Positions 26,674 through 36,494 of a stretch of DNA of 64,000 bases are shown here, piece by piece. Positions within the stretch are counted from its first letter, which is position 1. Every line of letters begins with the position of its first letter. Below the pieces are notes generated by a model. The model did no database searches. It had not been told where the DNA came from and saw nothing but the letters and a program-made list of their open reading frames with translations. A program made the position numbers and the translations under genes. Origin of the DNA: Lachnospiraceae bacterium. Its GTDB lineage: Bacteria; Bacillota; Clostridia; Lachnospirales; Lachnospiraceae. The stretch spans positions 1-64,000 of the forward strand of contig JAFQOW010000006.1 in NCBI GenBank assembly GCA_017412055.1, in the 5' to 3' direction.

Positions 26674-28461
26674 TTATACCTCTTTAGTCACTTCTTTAAG
26701 CCATATCTTTTCTTCCTCATTAAGATATAGCGAAAGCTTCGAATACACCTCTCTATGATAATCATTCAATCGCTTTTTATCAACCTCAGTCATCATAGAT
26801 AAATCTATAGCCTCTATATCATATGGAACCATTGTAAGATTTTCAAATCTCATAAACTGGCCATATTCTGTCTGCTCATCTTTGACACACACAATCATAT
26901 TTTCTGTTCGTATTCCATAATGTCCTTCTAAGTAAAAGCCTGGCTCATTGGAAGTAATCATACCTTCCTCTAAAACTGCGCTATTTACATTATCATCAGC
27001 GCATTTCCACCTAAAGCTATTTGGACCCTCATGAACATTAAGATAAAATCCCACACCATGACCTGTTCCATGGTTGTAATCAAGTCCCATTTCCCACAGT
27101 GGTCCACGAGCCAGATAATCAAGATTGATACCTCTTACACCATATAAAAATTTAGCAGATGCCAAATTAAGATGCCCCTTTAACACAGCTGTATAATGCT
27201 TCTTTTGTTCATCAGTACATGGTCCTAAAGCTATGGTTCTTGTTATATCTGTGGTACCTTCAAGATATTGTCCACCTGTATCAAATAATACAAAGCTCTC
27301 TGCCTTTAGCTCTGTATCAGATTCTTCTGTAGGAGAATAATGACACATGGCGCCATTTGCTCCGTATGCTACTATAGGCTCAAAGCTTGGTCCCATATAA
27401 TTCTCACCCTGTTCTCGTAGCCCTTCAAGATACTCTGCAGCACTAAGCTCTGTAATCCTCATCTTTCCAATGTTCTTCTTAAGCCAGTACATAAATTTTG
27501 TAACTGCCACACCATCCTTAATATGAGCAAGCTTCTCATTGGCAATTTCTGTAGCATTCTTTATAGCCTTAGGCATAAGCGTTAGATTATCTCCACCTAT
27601 AAGTGTCACATTATCTGGCACATTCTTAACAATTGCAAAATTCGCCTTCTCCGAATCCATATACACATTTACATTCTCAGGAAGCATTTTTATATCTTCA
27701 TATATCTGATTGTATGGTCTAAGCTCAATATTATCTTTATTAAGCTCATCCATTACATCCACAAAAGCATCTGCGTCAGCATATATTACAGCTTCATCCT
27801 TAGTGATAATAGCATAAGATAAAACCACTGGATTACACATGATATCTTCACCTCTTATATTAAATAACCAGGCTATATCATCAAGGGATGTAAGTACGAA
27901 TATATCTGCTTTTTTTTCATTCATAAGCTCTCTAATTTTTTCAAGCTTGCTTATTCTATCTTCACCACAATATTTTACATCTAATATCTTAACCTTCTTA
28001 GATTCCAGCGTCGGTCTATCCTCCCACACCTCATCCATAAGGTCTAAATGATAAACTATTCTTACATCATTTTTATGAAGAAGCTCCTCCAAGGAAATGG
28101 CATACTTATAATCCACACATCTGCCATCAAAACCCAAAACTTGTCCTGGCTTCATTATGTCAGATAAATATTCTTTTATAGTTGGAACATCTGGCTGTCC
28201 CATCTTCATAAGGGTAATTCCACTTCCAGAAAGCTCTGCGGCCGCCTGAATAAAATATCTGCCATCTGTCCAAAGTCTCGCATCATCCATAGTGATGACA
28301 GCTGTTCCTGCTGAACCTGTAAATCCGGTAATATATTTTCTGCATTTAAAATAGTCTCCTACATACTCAGAGCCATGAAAATCATTTGTTGGAATATAAT
28401 ATACATCTATTCCATTTTCCCTCATAACCTTGCGAAGCTTTTCTATTCTATCCTTAATCAT
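26674..28461 (-). CDS. pepP: Xaa-Pro aminopeptidase, long M24B form
   Basis: This 595-residue enzyme removes N-terminal residues ahead of proline. Two creatinase-like N-terminal domains are followed by a pita-bread M24 domain. Metal ligands are in FDTGGQYLEGTTDITRT, NHGTGHGVGFYLNVHEGP, EEGMITSNEPGFYLEGHYG and IRTEN, and an ~60-residue C-terminal extension (DLSMMTEVDKKRLNDYHREV) is typical of the eukaryote-like long form. ATG 28461 follows AAAGGG by 7 nt; an upstream in-frame ATG at 28497 lies within recO. It is the last gene of era-recO-pepP. Confidence 0.93.
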   Translation of the reverse strand: MIKDRIEKLRKVMRENGIDVYYIPTNDFHGSEYVGDYFKCRKYITGFTGSAGTAVITMDDARLWTDGRYFIQAAAELSGSGITLMKMGQPDVPTIKEYLSDIMKPGQVLGFDGRCVDYKYAISLEELLHKNDVRIVYHLDLMDEVWEDRPTLESKKVKILDVKYCGEDRISKLEKIRELMNEKKADIFVLTSLDDIAWLFNIRGEDIMCNPVVLSYAIITKDEAVIYADADAFVDVMDELNKDNIELRPYNQIYEDIKMLPENVNVYMDSEKANFAIVKNVPDNVTLIGGDNLTLMPKAIKNATEIANEKLAHIKDGVAVTKFMYWLKKNIGKMRITELSAAEYLEGLREQGENYMGPSFEPIVAYGANGAMCHYSPTEESDTELKAESFVLFDTGGQYLEGTTDITRTIALGPCTDEQKKHYTAVLKGHLNLASAKFLYGVRGINLDYLARGPLWEMGLDYNHGTGHGVGFYLNVHEGPNSFRWKCADDNVNSAVLEEGMITSNEPGFYLEGHYGIRTENMIVCVKDEQTEYGQFMRFENLTMVPYDIEAIDLSMMTEVDKKRLNDYHREVYSKLSLYLNEEEKIWLKEVTKEV

Positions 28462-28474
28462 AATGCAACCCTTT

Positions 28475-29230
28475 CTAAATCTTAAATGCGCCTTCAAAGG
28501 CTAAAAACTCCAAGGATTTAAATTCCTTATCTATATATTTCGCTCTCCATCTATTCATAAGCATGGATAATTCCTTTAACACAGTTTCCGACACAGTAAA
28601 ACTATATAGCTTGTCAATAGACGCTGAAATAATAAATTGCATCGTATAAAATGTAGATGTGTTAAGCTTTAAATTATCCTTATATAGATGTGAGCATTCC
28701 TTACAGACAGCTTTACTTTTTTCCACTATAAAGCCATCAAGCTCATCCTTATTTCCACATTCCACACAGGAAAATACGTCTGGGTATTCACCATTTATAT
28801 AAAACATTTTAAGCTCATAAATATATCTTACAAGCTTATCAGTAATATTCTTATTGATAAGAGCTTTTAGCGATTGATATAACAGATTAACCATCTCCTT
28901 TGAATTGACATTTTCGTAAGAATAATAATCTGCCAGCTCTAAAAAATAAAATCCATAATACATAGCATTCATATCTGTTGCTATCTCATCAAAATAATTT
29001 TTTATATCAATGTCTACTAGATTATATGCCTCTCTCCCTTGATATAAAGTAAATTCGCCAAAGGAAAAAGGACGACTTCCTGCGGCAAATCTACTAGAAG
29101 GTCTTCTTGCACCCTTAACAAAGGCTGTTATCTTCCCTCTTTGTCCTGTAAGAATAACAAGACGCTTGTCATACTCACCAACAGGTGAGGCAGATAATAC
29201 AATTCCTGTTAACTTAACCTGATTTACCAC
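28475..29230 (-). CDS. recO: DNA repair protein RecO
   Basis: RecO loads RecA on SSB-coated DNA with RecR. This 252-residue form has the N-terminal OB fold (KLTGIVLSASPVGEYDKRLV, then GKITAFVKGARRP), a helical core, and a four-cysteine zinc site CVECGNKDELDGF...AVCKEC around residue 155. GTG at 29230 is preferred as start because AAGGAGG lies 5 nt upstream; the in-frame ATG at 29248 has no ribosome site. It sits downstream of era, a common order. Confidence 0.95.
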   Translation of the reverse strand: MVNQVKLTGIVLSASPVGEYDKRLVILTGQRGKITAFVKGARRPSSRFAAGSRPFSFGEFTLYQGREAYNLVDIDIKNYFDEIATDMNAMYYGFYFLELADYYSYENVNSKEMVNLLYQSLKALINKNITDKLVRYIYELKMFYINGEYPDVFSCVECGNKDELDGFIVEKSKAVCKECSHLYKDNLKLNTSTFYTMQFIISASIDKLYSFTVSETVLKELSMLMNRWRAKYIDKEFKSLEFLAFEGAFKI

Positions 29231-29289
29231 AGTTTCCTCCTTAACCATGCGAGTCTTCTCGCTGTTTATAAAACATATTTTAGCTTAAT

Positions 29290-30192
29290 TTAGTTTTTAG
29301 GATCATATCCAAAATTCTTAAGCTGCATATCACTGTCTCTCCACTCTTTTCTCACCTTTACCCAGAGCTTCAAGTTAATCTTTATCTCCATCATTCTCTC
29401 GATTTCATATCTTGCAGCACTGCCTATCTTCTTAAGCATAACGCCCTGCTTTCCGATGATAATACCCTTATGTGAATCTCTCTCACATACAATAGTCGCA
29501 TCTATGTCGATAATATCACCAGATTTTCTCTCCTTCATCTGGTCAATATAAACTGCTATTCCATGAGGAATCTCATCGTTTAGACACTTAAGAGCCTTTT
29601 CTCTTATAAGCTCTGCCACAATCTGACGCATTGGCTGGTCTGTTACAGTATCCTCATCATAGAACATTGGTCCCTCTGATAAATACTTAAATATTGTACT
29701 TATCAAATCATCTGTATTTGTTCCCTTAAGAGCTGATACAGGAACAATCTCTGCAAAGTCATATATCTTTCTATAGTTATCTATAAACCTAAGAATCTCT
29801 TCCTTCTTAACAGTATCCACTTTATTAATAACAAGAATTACAGGTGTCTTAACATTCATAAGTTGCTCTGCAATATGTCTCTCGCCTGCTCCGATAAAAT
29901 CTGTAGGTTCAACAAGCCATAACACCACATCTACTTCCTTCAATGTCTGCTCAGCCACATTTACCATATATTCCCCAAGTTTATTTTTTGCTTTATGAAT
30001 ACCAGGAGTATCTACAAATACAATCTGACCTTCCTCACAGGTATATACTGTCTGAATTCTATTTCTAGTTGTCTGAGGCTTATTAGATGTGATAGCAATC
30101 TTTTGTCCAATAAGCTTATTCATAAGTGTTGACTTGCCTACATTTGGTCTTCCTATAAGTGTTACAAAACCTGATTTAAAATTTTCCTGCAT
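29290..30192 (-). CDS. era: GTPase Era
   Basis: Era binds 16S rRNA and helps assemble the 30S subunit. The 300-residue protein has G1 GRPNVGKSTL, G2 around TTRNRI, G3 DTPGIHKAK, G4 NKVD and a C-terminal KH RNA-binding domain with GIIIGKQGVMLKKIGSAAR. It lies 18 nt downstream of the M16 peptidase gene and 60 nt upstream of recO. Confidence 0.97.
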   Translation of the reverse strand: MQENFKSGFVTLIGRPNVGKSTLMNKLIGQKIAITSNKPQTTRNRIQTVYTCEEGQIVFVDTPGIHKAKNKLGEYMVNVAEQTLKEVDVVLWLVEPTDFIGAGERHIAEQLMNVKTPVILVINKVDTVKKEEILRFIDNYRKIYDFAEIVPVSALKGTNTDDLISTIFKYLSEGPMFYDEDTVTDQPMRQIVAELIREKALKCLNDEIPHGIAVYIDQMKERKSGDIIDIDATIVCERDSHKGIIIGKQGVMLKKIGSAARYEIERMMEIKINLKLWVKVRKEWRDSDMQLKNFGYDPKN

Positions 30193-30209
30193 ACATTTTC
30201 CTCTCTTTG

Positions 30210-33137
30210 TTACTTAAGTAAATCCTTAGTTTCCATAAATAATGTCTTACATTCCTCTATCTTACCTGCATTTCCCACAACACAAATATTGCCCTGTGAA
30301 AGCACCGCTTCTATAATATCTGCAAGCTTATTAATCTTCTCATTTGATAAAGACATAACCTCGTCTCTTTCCTTTTGAACCATCTCCATATCAATGTTAG
30401 AAAGATAAAATCTCAAGGACGCATCACCCTTGCCCTTTGGAGTTTTAGGTCTATCAAGGGTACTTATGGTTCCTATAATGTATTTTAATATATCTCTATC
30501 TGATTCCTTAAAGCTTCTAAGATAAGCTGGAATTCCTTCGTATATATCATTGGTCTTATCTAAATTAGGGTCTCTGTAGGAACAGAAATACACATTACCT
30601 GAATAAGAGTAACCGCTCATACATCCATATGCTCCACCCTTTACACGAATATTTTCCCAAAGATATCCGTAGTCCATAATATTCTCAAGAGCTCTTAGCA
30701 CACCTGTATATTCGTATCCATCCTTCTTAAAATTGCCTGTTCTAGCAACATACTGAATCTGAGCTGAAGTCTTAAAACCTTCATTCTTCTTTTCAAACTT
30801 AAGATTTCTTTCACAAGGAGATACATCTCTATGTCCAAGCTTTTCTACAAAGCTGTTAAGCGGCTCAGCTAACAAACTAAAGCCCTCTTCATCTGCTGTA
30901 TAGCTAAGCACTAAATTATCCTTATTAAATATGGCATCAGCTGTTTCCTTAAGCTTATCTATAAGCTCATCTGCCCTGCTATCAAAATTTTCTGCTAAAT
31001 CTTCTATAAACCAAAGGTATTCTATTCCTGAAATAATATCACCTACATATGAGGCTTCCGAAAAATATGACGAAGCCCTTCCTATAGCAAGCGAATGTCC
31101 ACTATTTCCAACCTTAGAAGAAAGACTTGCTTTCAACTCTTCCACTATCTCCTTAAGTCGCTTTTTATCATCAAGCTTAGATGTGAGCAACACTTCACTT
31201 AATATATCAAAAGCCTTAGGAAGCTTCTGATAAAGCACCTTTATAGATGCCTCAAATCTTAAATCATACTTTTCACTTACCTTGGCATTCTTATATAAAA
31301 GTGCTCCTACATCCATGCCACCAGTATGCATATTAATCATATTATTTAAAGCTACATATGAATGGTCCTTTGTATCTACATAAGTCAAAACCTTTGATAA
31401 AAGACTTACATATGGAAGAAGCTCATCCTTTACATTAGCAGTAGCAAAGCTAGCGATTATATATGCAATATTATTTGTATTAATATCAGTATGAATAATC
31501 TTTGTACCGTCTATATCCTTAGCTTCATACTCTATAACAGGTGATTTTTTATCAATATCTTCAAGCTTAAGCATAGGTATCTTCTCCATATCCTCTATGC
31601 TACTTGGCTCGCTTTGATACTTAAGAAGTGCCTCTGTATCAGATACTATAGTCTGTAACTCTTCCTTGGTAAGACTTGCCTTATATTCAGCAAGCTTTGC
31701 TTTAAGTGCCGCCTCACTTTTCTGTGTCAATCCAGCCTCAGGAGCAAGAGTTAATATAGTTTTATGATTATTATTTAATATAAATTGTTCTATTAATGTT
31801 TCAAAATAACCAGTCTCCACTACACTATTAAGATAGATAAATACATTATCCGCATCGATAAGAGTAAATGGATGAAGCTCATCAAACATCCACGATTCAA
31901 GCATATCAAGTCCGTAAAATAGGCCCTTAGAATGTCCACCAAAATCAGCCTCTCTATATTTAAATTCATATATATTAAGAGCAGCCTTTAATGCATCCCT
32001 ATCAATTCCATTTGTCACAAGGTCTTTTAAAGAATCCTCTATAACCTTTACGATTTTATCTCTATTTTCCTCATTAGCACCAACTGCAATCAAAGTGAAT
32101 ATATTATCCATAGCAGTCATACATCCACCTGTCAAATCCTTAGCAAGACCTGACTCTACAAGTGCCTGTTTAATCGGTGCTCCAGGCATAGTAACTAACG
32201 CATATTCTAAAATATTCATAGCATAATAAATCTTAGGGTCAGTACATTTTCCGAAGGTTGTAGTATATGCTACATAAGTCTTATCCTTCTTGTCCTCATT
32301 GTCACCAATAGGATATGTCTTATATTCACTTCTTGGGGCTTCAAAAGGCTTATGGTCATGAAGCCTCGAATCCACTTCTAGATAATCATACTCCGATAAA
32401 TATTCCTTATCTATAAATTCAAGTCTCTCAACTGGGTCTAGGTCACCATAGAGATAGATAAAACTGTTTGATGGATGATAATATTTTCTATGGAAATCTA
32501 AAAATTCCTCGTAAGATAAATCTGGTATATACACAGGGTCACCACCAGACTCATAGCTATACTCATTATCTGGGAAAATAGTATGTCTAATATGTCTGTA
32601 AAGGACACTATCTGGCGATGAAAACGCACCCTTCATCTCATTATATACCACACCGCTTATAGTAAGCTCATCATCTACATTATCAAGCTTGTAGCTCCAT
32701 CCCTCCTGCATAAAGATTTCCTTATGCTTATAAATATTAGGATGAAATACAGCATCCAAATACACATCCATTAGATTTTTAAAATCTGTATCATTGCAGC
32801 TAGCAACTGGATACATAGTCTTCATAGATGAAGTCATAGCATTTAAAAAAGTATTAAGCGAACCCTTTACAAGCTCTACAAAAGGGTCCTTTACAGGAAA
32901 CTTATCTGAACCACAAAGAACAGAATGTTCCATAATATGTGGCACACCTGTATCATTTGAGCAAGGTGTTCTAAACGCTATGTTAAAAACCTTATTGTTA
33001 TCATCATTAAGTAATAACGCAACTCTAGCCTTAGTTTTCTTATGTATTAAAAGATAACCTGTAGCATCTATCCCCTTCATATACTGCATATCAAGAAGGT
33101 CATATGCTGTCAGTTTTGTCAAATCTACATTTCTCAT
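30210..33137 (-). CDS. M16C (PreP/Cym1-like) zinc metallopeptidase
   Basis: This 975-residue peptidase has the inverted zinc motif HxxEH in GVPHIMEHSVLCGS near residue 88, with the downstream Glu helix in SGVVYNEMKGAFSSPDSV. Four homologous domains fit the presequence-protease family, whose members degrade short unstructured peptides inside a closed chamber. It has no signal peptide, so it is cytoplasmic. AAAGGA precedes the ATG. It lies directly upstream of era. Confidence 0.93.
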   Translation of the reverse strand: MRNVDLTKLTAYDLLDMQYMKGIDATGYLLIHKKTKARVALLLNDDNNKVFNIAFRTPCSNDTGVPHIMEHSVLCGSDKFPVKDPFVELVKGSLNTFLNAMTSSMKTMYPVASCNDTDFKNLMDVYLDAVFHPNIYKHKEIFMQEGWSYKLDNVDDELTISGVVYNEMKGAFSSPDSVLYRHIRHTIFPDNEYSYESGGDPVYIPDLSYEEFLDFHRKYYHPSNSFIYLYGDLDPVERLEFIDKEYLSEYDYLEVDSRLHDHKPFEAPRSEYKTYPIGDNEDKKDKTYVAYTTTFGKCTDPKIYYAMNILEYALVTMPGAPIKQALVESGLAKDLTGGCMTAMDNIFTLIAVGANEENRDKIVKVIEDSLKDLVTNGIDRDALKAALNIYEFKYREADFGGHSKGLFYGLDMLESWMFDELHPFTLIDADNVFIYLNSVVETGYFETLIEQFILNNNHKTILTLAPEAGLTQKSEAALKAKLAEYKASLTKEELQTIVSDTEALLKYQSEPSSIEDMEKIPMLKLEDIDKKSPVIEYEAKDIDGTKIIHTDINTNNIAYIIASFATANVKDELLPYVSLLSKVLTYVDTKDHSYVALNNMINMHTGGMDVGALLYKNAKVSEKYDLRFEASIKVLYQKLPKAFDILSEVLLTSKLDDKKRLKEIVEELKASLSSKVGNSGHSLAIGRASSYFSEASYVGDIISGIEYLWFIEDLAENFDSRADELIDKLKETADAIFNKDNLVLSYTADEEGFSLLAEPLNSFVEKLGHRDVSPCERNLKFEKKNEGFKTSAQIQYVARTGNFKKDGYEYTGVLRALENIMDYGYLWENIRVKGGAYGCMSGYSYSGNVYFCSYRDPNLDKTNDIYEGIPAYLRSFKESDRDILKYIIGTISTLDRPKTPKGKGDASLRFYLSNIDMEMVQKERDEVMSLSNEKINKLADIIEAVLSQGNICVVGNAGKIEECKTLFMETKDLLK

Positions 33138-33198
33138 TTAATTTAGTCCTTTCACTATTATACTCTATAGGAAATATTATCCTAAAAACCTTGAAAAA

Positions 33199-34845
33199 TC
33201 AACTTATAATCTGCTTTCTTAGAAGTAATATTTTTGATGGTGAAACGGATAATTCATCCACACCTGCTTCTATAAATTTATCAGTAAATTTTAAGTCTCC
33301 TGCTAACTCACCACAAACAGAAACCTTGCAGTTATTCTTATGTGCATTGTCTGTAGTTGTTTTTATCATACCAAAAAGTTTCTCATATTCTTTATCGTCA
33401 AGGTATGTTTGTGTTCCATCTGTTCTGTCCTTTGAAAAGGTGTACTGTATCAAATCATTGGTTCCTATACTTACAAAATCTATATCCCTAGTCAATGTAG
33501 CGCTTAATTCTACTGCCGAAGGAGTTTCTATCATTATGCCAATTTTGATATCCTTATACGATATATTTTCTAATTCCAATTCCCCCTTCACATTTTTAAT
33601 TATTTCCTGTGTCTTATCTAACTCTTCTTTGTAGCTAACCATAGGAAACATTACACTTATATTACCATAAACTGCTGCCCTATAAATGGCCCTAAGCTGA
33701 GCTTTGAATATTTTTTCATTTTGCAAAAGGAGCTTTATACCTCGTTCATCTATTATCTCTTTTGAATTCACCTTGTCTAAGGACTTTATAAACTTAAGTG
33801 GCTTATCCATACCTCCATCATAGACTCTAATAACTAATGGCTTATCCCTCATAAGCTTAGCTGCTTCACTGTAAACCAAAAGCTGTTCCTCTTCTGTAGG
33901 TGCACTCTCTCTATTCATAAATACTATTTCTGTTCTAAAAAGCCCTATTCCATCTGCACCATTTTTTATAGCCGCTTTTATATCGTCTAAACCTGACACA
34001 TTGGCACACACCTTTATATACTTTCCACTCTTTGCAATAGCTGCTATATCCTTGTACTTTGTCAAATCTTTTATAGCTTTTTCACTATCTCTAAGCCTTC
34101 TTTCATAATAGCTTCTAGTAACCTCATCAGGATTTATAATCAATGTACTATCTCTATCATCTATGATGGCATAATCATTTTCCGTAAGCTTATCAATATT
34201 AATTCCAGAAATAACAGGAATATTTTTAATTCGCGCAATTATGGCTGCATGAGAATTATCTGGGCAAATACTAGCTATAACGCCTTTTAGTTGCTCCCCA
34301 TTATCATTTATTAGCATTTCAGGAATAAGTTTATCAACTATAAGTATATGCGCTAAGTCATTATTTAATGCTATGTTATTTGGATTCTCCATATTTACAT
34401 TATCTTTTATATCAATGATTTTTAGAATAATCTTATCTGCAACCTCTTCTATATCTCTTGCTCTCTGCCTGATATATTCATCATCTAAAACTTCCAGCGT
34501 TTTCATAAGATTTCTAGACACAAAATATACTGCGTATTCTGCGGTATATAGTTTTTTCTTGATAGACAACTGTACATTTTCTGCTAATTCTTCATCTGTT
34601 GCAAGTTGGCTCAAAGCTTCGAAAATATCGGTGGTTTGTTCATCCTTTTTACATAATGAAATATAATAGTTTTTTATAATATTTGATGCCTTTTCAAATA
34701 TATCAAATTCCACTTGTACATCTTTAGCATCTGATGTATTAGCTCTATTCATAACTATTTTCTCTATATCCATAGCTCTATATAAAGTTTTTAATATCCC
34801 CATACCTATACCACTTGATATTATCCTACCATTTATTTTCTCCAT
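33199..34845 (-). CDS. ptsI: divergent PTS enzyme I (phosphoenolpyruvate-protein phosphotransferase)
   Basis: Enzyme I takes phosphate from PEP and passes it to HPr. The 548-residue protein shows the phospho-His region ICPDNSHAAIIARIKNIPVI near residue 190, RVYDGGMDKPLKF, GLFRTEIVFMNRE, the PEP-site block SIGTNDLIQYTFSKDRTDGT and catalytic Cys in SVCGELAGD. The active-site stretch normally reads GGxTSHxAI; here Gly-Gly-x-Thr is replaced by CPDN while His is kept. No HPr or enzyme II genes lie nearby. It is probably a genuine enzyme I, possibly for a special branch such as nitrogen- or dihydroxyacetone-type PTS. Confidence 0.85.
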   Translation of the reverse strand: MEKINGRIISSGIGMGILKTLYRAMDIEKIVMNRANTSDAKDVQVEFDIFEKASNIIKNYYISLCKKDEQTTDIFEALSQLATDEELAENVQLSIKKKLYTAEYAVYFVSRNLMKTLEVLDDEYIRQRARDIEEVADKIILKIIDIKDNVNMENPNNIALNNDLAHILIVDKLIPEMLINDNGEQLKGVIASICPDNSHAAIIARIKNIPVISGINIDKLTENDYAIIDDRDSTLIINPDEVTRSYYERRLRDSEKAIKDLTKYKDIAAIAKSGKYIKVCANVSGLDDIKAAIKNGADGIGLFRTEIVFMNRESAPTEEEQLLVYSEAAKLMRDKPLVIRVYDGGMDKPLKFIKSLDKVNSKEIIDERGIKLLLQNEKIFKAQLRAIYRAAVYGNISVMFPMVSYKEELDKTQEIIKNVKGELELENISYKDIKIGIMIETPSAVELSATLTRDIDFVSIGTNDLIQYTFSKDRTDGTQTYLDDKEYEKLFGMIKTTTDNAHKNNCKVSVCGELAGDLKFTDKFIEAGVDELSVSPSKILLLRKQIIS

Positions 34846-34920
34846 ACACTTCTCCTATAAACAGTTTCTTGTTTACATATATCTTAATAAAGTATACCAT
34901 ATTTTTTATATTTATAAATG

Positions 34921-34948
34921 TAAAAATGGCGGGAATTTTCTTCCCGCC
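34921..34948 (-). terminator. intrinsic terminator after the immunity-gene island
   Basis: GGCGGGAA and TTCCCGCC form a perfect 8-bp GC-rich stem with a 5-nt loop, followed on the minus strand by ATTTTTA. A second hairpin (ATCGCAGTTGC/GCAACTACGAT) lies at 34979-35004, without a T-tract. Together they end the small-gene island before ptsI. Confidence 0.85.
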
Positions 34949-35028
34949 TATGAATCCATAAATTGCATCCTCTTGTTTAATCGTAGTTGCAAAGCAACTG
35001 CGATTTTAATAAATATTTATTATTAGCT

Positions 35029-35352
35029 TTAATATAAATCAATTTCTTGCTTAATACTTTTTACTTTCTCAATGATTTCATTTTCACTAAAGTACATATT
35101 AGGAATTTTTAATTCATCTGCATCATCAGAAAATCTTGATGCCATCTCACTCAACTCAGCAAAGTTTTTCCTTTCTAATAGCGAAAGATGTTTATAATCT
35201 GTTTCCAAATCATAAATCCTAGTAAATTCGTCACAAAAAATATACATACTATATGTACCCTTAAGTAACCCATTGATTAAATACCATAATTGTTCTCTGT
35301 CAGACATATTACACTCGCATTCTCGTATATACTTATGTTTACCTTCAACCAT
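35029..35352 (-). CDS. small immunity-like protein (colicin-immunity type, tentative)
   Basis: This 107-residue acidic helical protein contains YLINGLLKGTYSMYIFCDEF and a Tyr/Asp-rich stretch (RIYDLETDYKHLSLLERKN). It resembles, from memory, small all-helical immunity proteins of the colicin-like self-protection type. No membrane segment. GAGG lies 10 nt before the ATG. It is the last gene of an island of orphan immunity-like genes behind a toxin fragment. The family call is tentative. Confidence 0.55.
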   Translation of the reverse strand: MVEGKHKYIRECECNMSDREQLWYLINGLLKGTYSMYIFCDEFTRIYDLETDYKHLSLLERKNFAELSEMASRFSDDADELKIPNMYFSENEIIEKVKSIKQEIDLY

Positions 35353-35365
35353 ATGTAGATTTCCT

Positions 35366-35725
35366 CTATACTCTTCCTAACTGTTTATCTGCTTCTATTT
35401 GCAATATTTTTGAATTTTCTCCCATATACTGCTGAGCTTTTCTTAAAATCGCAATATCATTACCAAGTATTTCAAACATAGTTACCGAAAGAATATCCCT
35501 AACGTATTCATTATTTATTACTATTTCTTCTATATATTGAAATATCTTTGTTAATAAATCAATATTTTTACCATCAATTAATAATCTAATTATTTCCGGC
35601 ATTATGATATCTTCAACAAATACAGTTTCTAACAACACTGTTTTATCATTTTTTGCATACTCTTGTTGTACCATTGGCAAAAATTCTGACATTTTATATA
35701 TGAATTTCTCTACCTCTCCATTCAT
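35366..35725 (-). CDS. small helical immunity-like protein (DUF7674-like, tentative)
   Basis: This 119-residue acidic, all-helical protein has FIYKMSEFLPMVQQEY at the start, VFVEDIIMPEIIRLL, then MFEILGNDIAILRKAQQYMG near the end. The order of segments resembles a DUF found next to polymorphic toxins, but I cannot confirm it without a search. AAGG lies 9 nt before ATG. It sits between two other small immunity-like genes, 13-20 nt from each, so all are co-transcribed. Confidence 0.55.
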   Translation of the reverse strand: MNGEVEKFIYKMSEFLPMVQQEYAKNDKTVLLETVFVEDIIMPEIIRLLIDGKNIDLLTKIFQYIEEIVINNEYVRDILSVTMFEILGNDIAILRKAQQYMGENSKILQIEADKQLGRV

Positions 35726-35745
35726 TACAACTTACCTTTTTCCTA

Positions 35746-36111
35746 TTAATAGATTTCTAAATATCCTTGTTTTCTCCAAACATCCAATATCATCTTCGCA
35801 TTAAATCCAAATATCCCATTTTCTTCCTTACTGCTAATATCCATCAGCTTCTTTTCAGCATCATTAACATTTACACCTAATGCCAAGCAATAAGAGGCTG
35901 CCTCAGTTTGTATTACAACATTTTCACTTTTTAACATATCTTTTATACAATCCCATGCAAATTTTTTGTCTGCCTCTAAATATTTAAATAGCTTTGTTAA
36001 TTTCTTTCCTTCTACATTATTAGTTTTATAATCTCCACTTAATGTAGCCATATACATTATATTTCCACTCTTTTCATATTGCTCTAAGATATCTATTTTA
36101 CTATACTTCAT
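35746..36111 (-). CDS. DUF2019/HEAT-like immunity-type protein
   Basis: The 121-residue protein consists of paired helices typical of small HEAT-like immunity proteins: a GDYKTNNVEGKKL segment (usual G-D-x-x-x-A-N), VIQTEAASYCLALGVN, then a C-terminal FNAKMILDVWRKQGYLEI, which fits the DUF2019 ending. The role inferred from the family is blocking a toxin from neighbouring cells. No matching intact toxin gene is present. AAGG precedes the ATG by 10 nt. Confidence 0.6.
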   Translation of the reverse strand: MKYSKIDILEQYEKSGNIMYMATLSGDYKTNNVEGKKLTKLFKYLEADKKFAWDCIKDMLKSENVVIQTEAASYCLALGVNVNDAEKKLMDISSKEENGIFGFNAKMILDVWRKQGYLEIY

Positions 36112-36166
36112 TATTCAACTACCTTATATAAATCACTTTTCTAAGAAATTACCATACATCAATATT

Positions 36167-36409
36167 TTAGTCTTCTAAACGATATATCATTACTGGATTT
36201 TCATTTTCTCTATTATATACATATATTCTTTTACATCTCGGACACTGCCAAACATTATATCGTGGTAGCGGAATGTTCCACGGTTCAATACTTTCACAAT
36301 CGCAAATCCTTTCCCATTCTTTATCTGTATAAACAACCAATTCCACATCATTTGGTGCATCGTGATTACTTAATTCCATACCGCACAAACATTTCATTCT
36401 TGCCATCAT
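36167..36409 (-). CDS. small zinc-ribbon-like protein
   Basis: This 80-residue protein has two Cys pairs, CLCG near residue 8 and CPRC near residue 57, plus an intervening ICDCES, fitting a small metal-binding ribbon. It is not a known transcription factor type. AGGAGG lies 4 nt before the first ATG; the second ATG is equally possible. Its setting in the immunity-like cluster suggests a related role, but function is unknown. Confidence 0.6.
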   Translation of the reverse strand: MMARMKCLCGMELSNHDAPNDVELVVYTDKEWERICDCESIEPWNIPLPRYNVWQCPRCKRIYVYNRENENPVMIYRLED

Positions 36410-36494
36410 ATTACCTCCTAACTATACCTTCTTTAGTCCATATCTCTACTATTCCCGGTAACACTCCTCCATATTTTCCTAAAATTCTTTCAAT

